9,162 nucleotides of DNA, taken from positions 1 through 9,162 of the forward strand of contig CANGML010000047.1 of the NCBI GenBank assembly GCA_947454585.1, in the 5' to 3' direction. A model generated the notes under the pieces. That model saw nothing but the letters and a program-made list of their open reading frames with translations. It made no database searches and was not told where the DNA came from. This document shows, piece after piece, positions 6,447-9,162 of this stretch (position 1 is its first letter; each line of letters opens with the position of its first letter). A program made the position numbers and the translations under genes. Source of the stretch: Comamonadaceae bacterium. Its GTDB lineage: Bacteria > Pseudomonadota > Gammaproteobacteria > Burkholderiales > Burkholderiaceae_C.

Positions 6447-7103
6447 TTAGTTCAAAGAGGGAGTATCAGGCTCGCGGGTGGCCACTGAGGTGCGCGGCGG
6501 CAAGGGACGGATCGGCGCGGCTTGGTTCGCATGAAAGCCCTGCACGCCCGCGTAGACCTGGGCGATGTGGGCGTAATCAGCTTGCACATCGCCTGTCAAA
6601 CGCATGAAGTCCGTGATCTTGGCCACTTTTTTGCCGTAATCGATGCGCAACATGCACAGGGGCACATCAGCACCCAAGGCTAATTGGTAAAAGCCACTGC
6701 GCCAACCCTCGGTCAGTTTGCGGGTGCCTTCGGGCGACAACCCAATCCACAACAATTCGTCGTTTAATTTGTGTTGCTGGAGCGACGCCACCATCTCGCC
6801 TACCACGCCTTTGGGCGATGAGCGGTCAATTGGCACCGCGCCAATGAATCGAATCCAGCGACCAAACAAGGGGATGCGAAACAAGCTCTCTTTGGCAAAA
6901 AACTGCACGGGCAAGCCCACCGCCCACTTGACCGGCATCATGGTGATGAAGTCCCAATTGCTGGTGTGTGGGTAGCCGATCAGCACACCTTGCTTGGCGG
7001 GCAATCCGTCAAACTCGATCTTCCAACCCATCAGCTTGACGAGCCAGGCCGCCCATGCTTGAGGTTTGCAGGGCATCGCCATGGGTTTGGTGAACTCGGT
7101 CAT
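6447..7103 (-). CDS. PlsC-like lysophospholipid acyltransferase family protein
   Basis: Membrane-associated acyltransferase of the 1-acylglycerol-3-phosphate acyltransferase superfamily, which transfers a fatty acyl chain to a lysophospholipid or related acceptor. The protein has 218 residues. The catalytic HX4D motif is HTSNWD (H46, D51). The second block is [24 protein letters not shown] (71-94), and the third is SPEGTR (123-128, usually FPEGTR). A hydrophobic stretch around residues 15-29 and the block after HX4D could contact the membrane. It is short for a true PlsC and resembles the compact acyltransferases of unknown acceptor found in many Burkholderiales, so no gene symbol is given. 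The last 25 or so residues are a poorly conserved Pro/Arg-rich tail. The gap to purD is 39 bases, the longest in the gene string, and no strong ribosome-binding site is visible. Confidence 0.88.
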   Translation of the reverse strand: MTEFTKPMAMPCKPQAWAAWLVKLMGWKIEFDGLPAKQGVLIGYPHTSNWDFITMMPVKWAVGLPVQFFAKESLFRIPLFGRWIRFIGAVPIDRSSPKGVVGEMVASLQQHKLNDELLWIGLSPEGTRKLTEGWRSGFYQLALGADVPLCMLRIDYGKKVAKITDFMRLTGDVQADYAHIAQVYAGVQGFHANQAAPIRPLPPRTSVATREPDTPSLN

Positions 7104-7142
7104 CTGTTTTTATAAACAATCGGTCAATCGTGGGTCTGCAAC

Positions 7143-8431
7143 TTAGCGGGACATGGCACGGTAGCCGATGTCAGTGCGGTACTGCTTGCCATCAAAGTGA
7201 ATGCCCTTGATGGTGTCGTAGGCCTGCTGTTGCGCCAGCTTCAAGGTACCACCCAGCCCGGTGACGCACAACACACGGCCACCACTGGTGAGCACTTGGC
7301 CGTCTTTCATCTGCGTGCCTGCGTGGAACACCACCACATCGTCGGTGTCTTGCGGCAAGCCTGTGATGACGTCACCCTTGCGTGGACTCATGGGATAACC
7401 ATGGGCAGCCAACACCACACCAATGGCGGTTCGGCGGTCCCACTCCAACTCAAAGTCGTCAAAACGGGTCTCGACGTTGTTGGCCGTGGCAGCCAAGAGG
7501 ACATCCACCAAATCGGTTTTGAGCCGCGCCATGATGGGCTGGGTTTCGGGGTCGCCCATGCGGCAATTGAATTCGAGGGTTTTGACTTGGCCCTGTGGGT
7601 CGATCATCAAACCTGCGTACAAGAAGCCCGTGAAGGGAATGCCGTCTTTCTCCATCCCCTTGATGGTCGGCAAGATGATTTCACGCATGGCGCGGGCATG
7701 CACCTCGGGTGTTACCACGGGCGCTGGCGAATAGGCACCCATGCCGCCGGTATTGGGGCCTTGATCCGCATCCAACAAGCGCTTGTGGTCTTGGCTGGTG
7801 GCCAAAGGCAACACGGTTTTGCCGTCGCACATGACGATGAAGCTGGCCTCCTCGCCTTGCAAAAACTCTTCAATCACCACGCGCGCCCCACCTTCGTTGT
7901 GGCTCACACCCAGTTTGTTGCCCTGCAACATAAAGTCGATCGCCTCGTGGGCTTCTGCAACAGTCATAGCCACCACCACGCCTTTGCCCGCGGCCAATCC
8001 ATCGGCCTTCACCACAATCGGTGCACCTTTGGCATTGACGTAATCATGCGCGGCTTGAACATCGGTGAAGGTGTCGTAGTCGGCGGTAGGAATGTGGTGA
8101 CGCTTCATGAACGCTTTGCTGAATGCCTTAGAGCTCTCCAGCTGCGCTGCGGCTTGGGTGGGGCCAAAAATGCGTAGGCCGTGCGCACGGAACTCGTCCA
8201 CCACGCCAGCGGCCAAGGGCGTTTCTGGGCCCACCACGGTCAACTCCACGTTGTTGTTTTGCGCAAACTCACGCAAGGCTTTGACATCGGTGATGTCGAT
8301 GTTGTCCAAGCGCTTGTCGCGTGCGGTGCCGCCGTTGCCAGGGGCTACAAACACTTTTTGGACCTTGTTGGACTGGGCAATCTTCCAAGCTAGGGCATGT
8401 TCGCGGCCACCGCCGCCAATGACTAAGACGT

Positions 8432-8435
<4 letters not shown>
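7143..8435 (-). CDS. purD: Phosphoribosylamine-glycine ligase (GAR synthetase) PurD
   Basis: ATP-grasp enzyme that joins 5-phosphoribosylamine and glycine to form glycinamide ribonucleotide, the second step of de novo purine synthesis. The protein has 430 residues, the usual length. It shows the N-terminal loop GGGGREHAL (7-15), [14 protein letters not shown] (67-80), the ATP-grasp lysine loop [13 protein letters not shown] (144-156), [12 protein letters not shown] (226-237) and the metal-binding block [14 protein letters not shown] (287-300). The C-terminal domain follows with [10 protein letters not shown]. The ATG overlaps the yebC stop by 4 bases (ATGA), so it is probably translated by coupling to yebC. 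It is an ordinary single-domain PurD without fused PurM or PurN. Confidence 0.98.
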
Positions 8436-9151
<716 letters not shown>

Positions 9152-9157
9152 GAGAAA

Positions 9158-9162
9158 TCCTT
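9158..9162 (-). promoter_or_regulatory. Ribosome-binding site of yebC
   Basis: On the minus strand AAGGA lies 6 bases before the GTG start at 9151. It is the clearest Shine-Dalgarno sequence among the minus-strand genes. That fits a gene translated independently, whereas the downstream genes seem to rely on coupling. Confidence 0.75.

Noticed and set aside
7197..8177. Open frame of 326 codons on the plus strand opposite purD
   Set aside because: It lies wholly inside purD, whose family motifs are complete on the other strand. Its His/Gly-rich composition is typical of an antisense shadow in G+C-rich DNA.

Overview
The window looks like chromosomal DNA of a betaproteobacterium of the order Burkholderiales, most likely Comamonadaceae (Limnohabitans/Rhodoferax type). 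The basis is the protein sequences, the moderately high G+C of the housekeeping genes (a hand-counted 60-base line in yebC is 57% G+C) and the gene order. All eight complete housekeeping genes and the nearly complete rng lie on the minus strand, so transcription runs from right to left.

From right to left, 9151 to 3014 is one tightly packed gene string: yebC (translation factor, TACO1 family), purD (second step of purine synthesis), a PlsC-like lysophospholipid acyltransferase, hemF (oxygen-dependent coproporphyrinogen oxidase), nadD (NAD synthesis), rsfS (ribosome silencing factor), rlmH (23S rRNA pseudouridine-1915 methyltransferase) and maf (dTTP/UTP pyrophosphatase, YhdE type). Three junctions are 4-base ATGA stop/start overlaps (yebC-purD, nadD-rsfS, rsfS-rlmH). 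The other gaps are 4, 10, 10 and 39 bases, as expected for one operon with translational coupling. rng (ribonuclease G) follows at 1489-1 and is complete except for its last codon or codons.

Between maf and rng lies a segment of about 1.5 kb (1490-3013) that is very different. It is A+T-rich (60-base lines counted by hand: 17% G+C at 1741-1800, 38% at 1981-2040, 43% at 2461-2520). It carries one gene on the opposite strand (1962-2966) for a 334-residue protein that I do not recognise. That protein has a globular-looking N-terminal part of about 120 residues and a hydrophilic tail that is about 19% proline. The segment upstream of this gene holds a possible rng promoter, three degenerate copies of a 19-20 base element, and a very A+T-rich block. 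The simplest reading is that this is an accessory insertion that separated rng from the housekeeping operon.

The other unusual feature is rsfS: its normal domain of about 120 residues is followed by about 125 residues of Ala/Lys/Pro/Thr-rich, histone H1-like sequence. I saw no tRNA, rRNA, CRISPR array, transposase, integrase or convincing intrinsic terminator.
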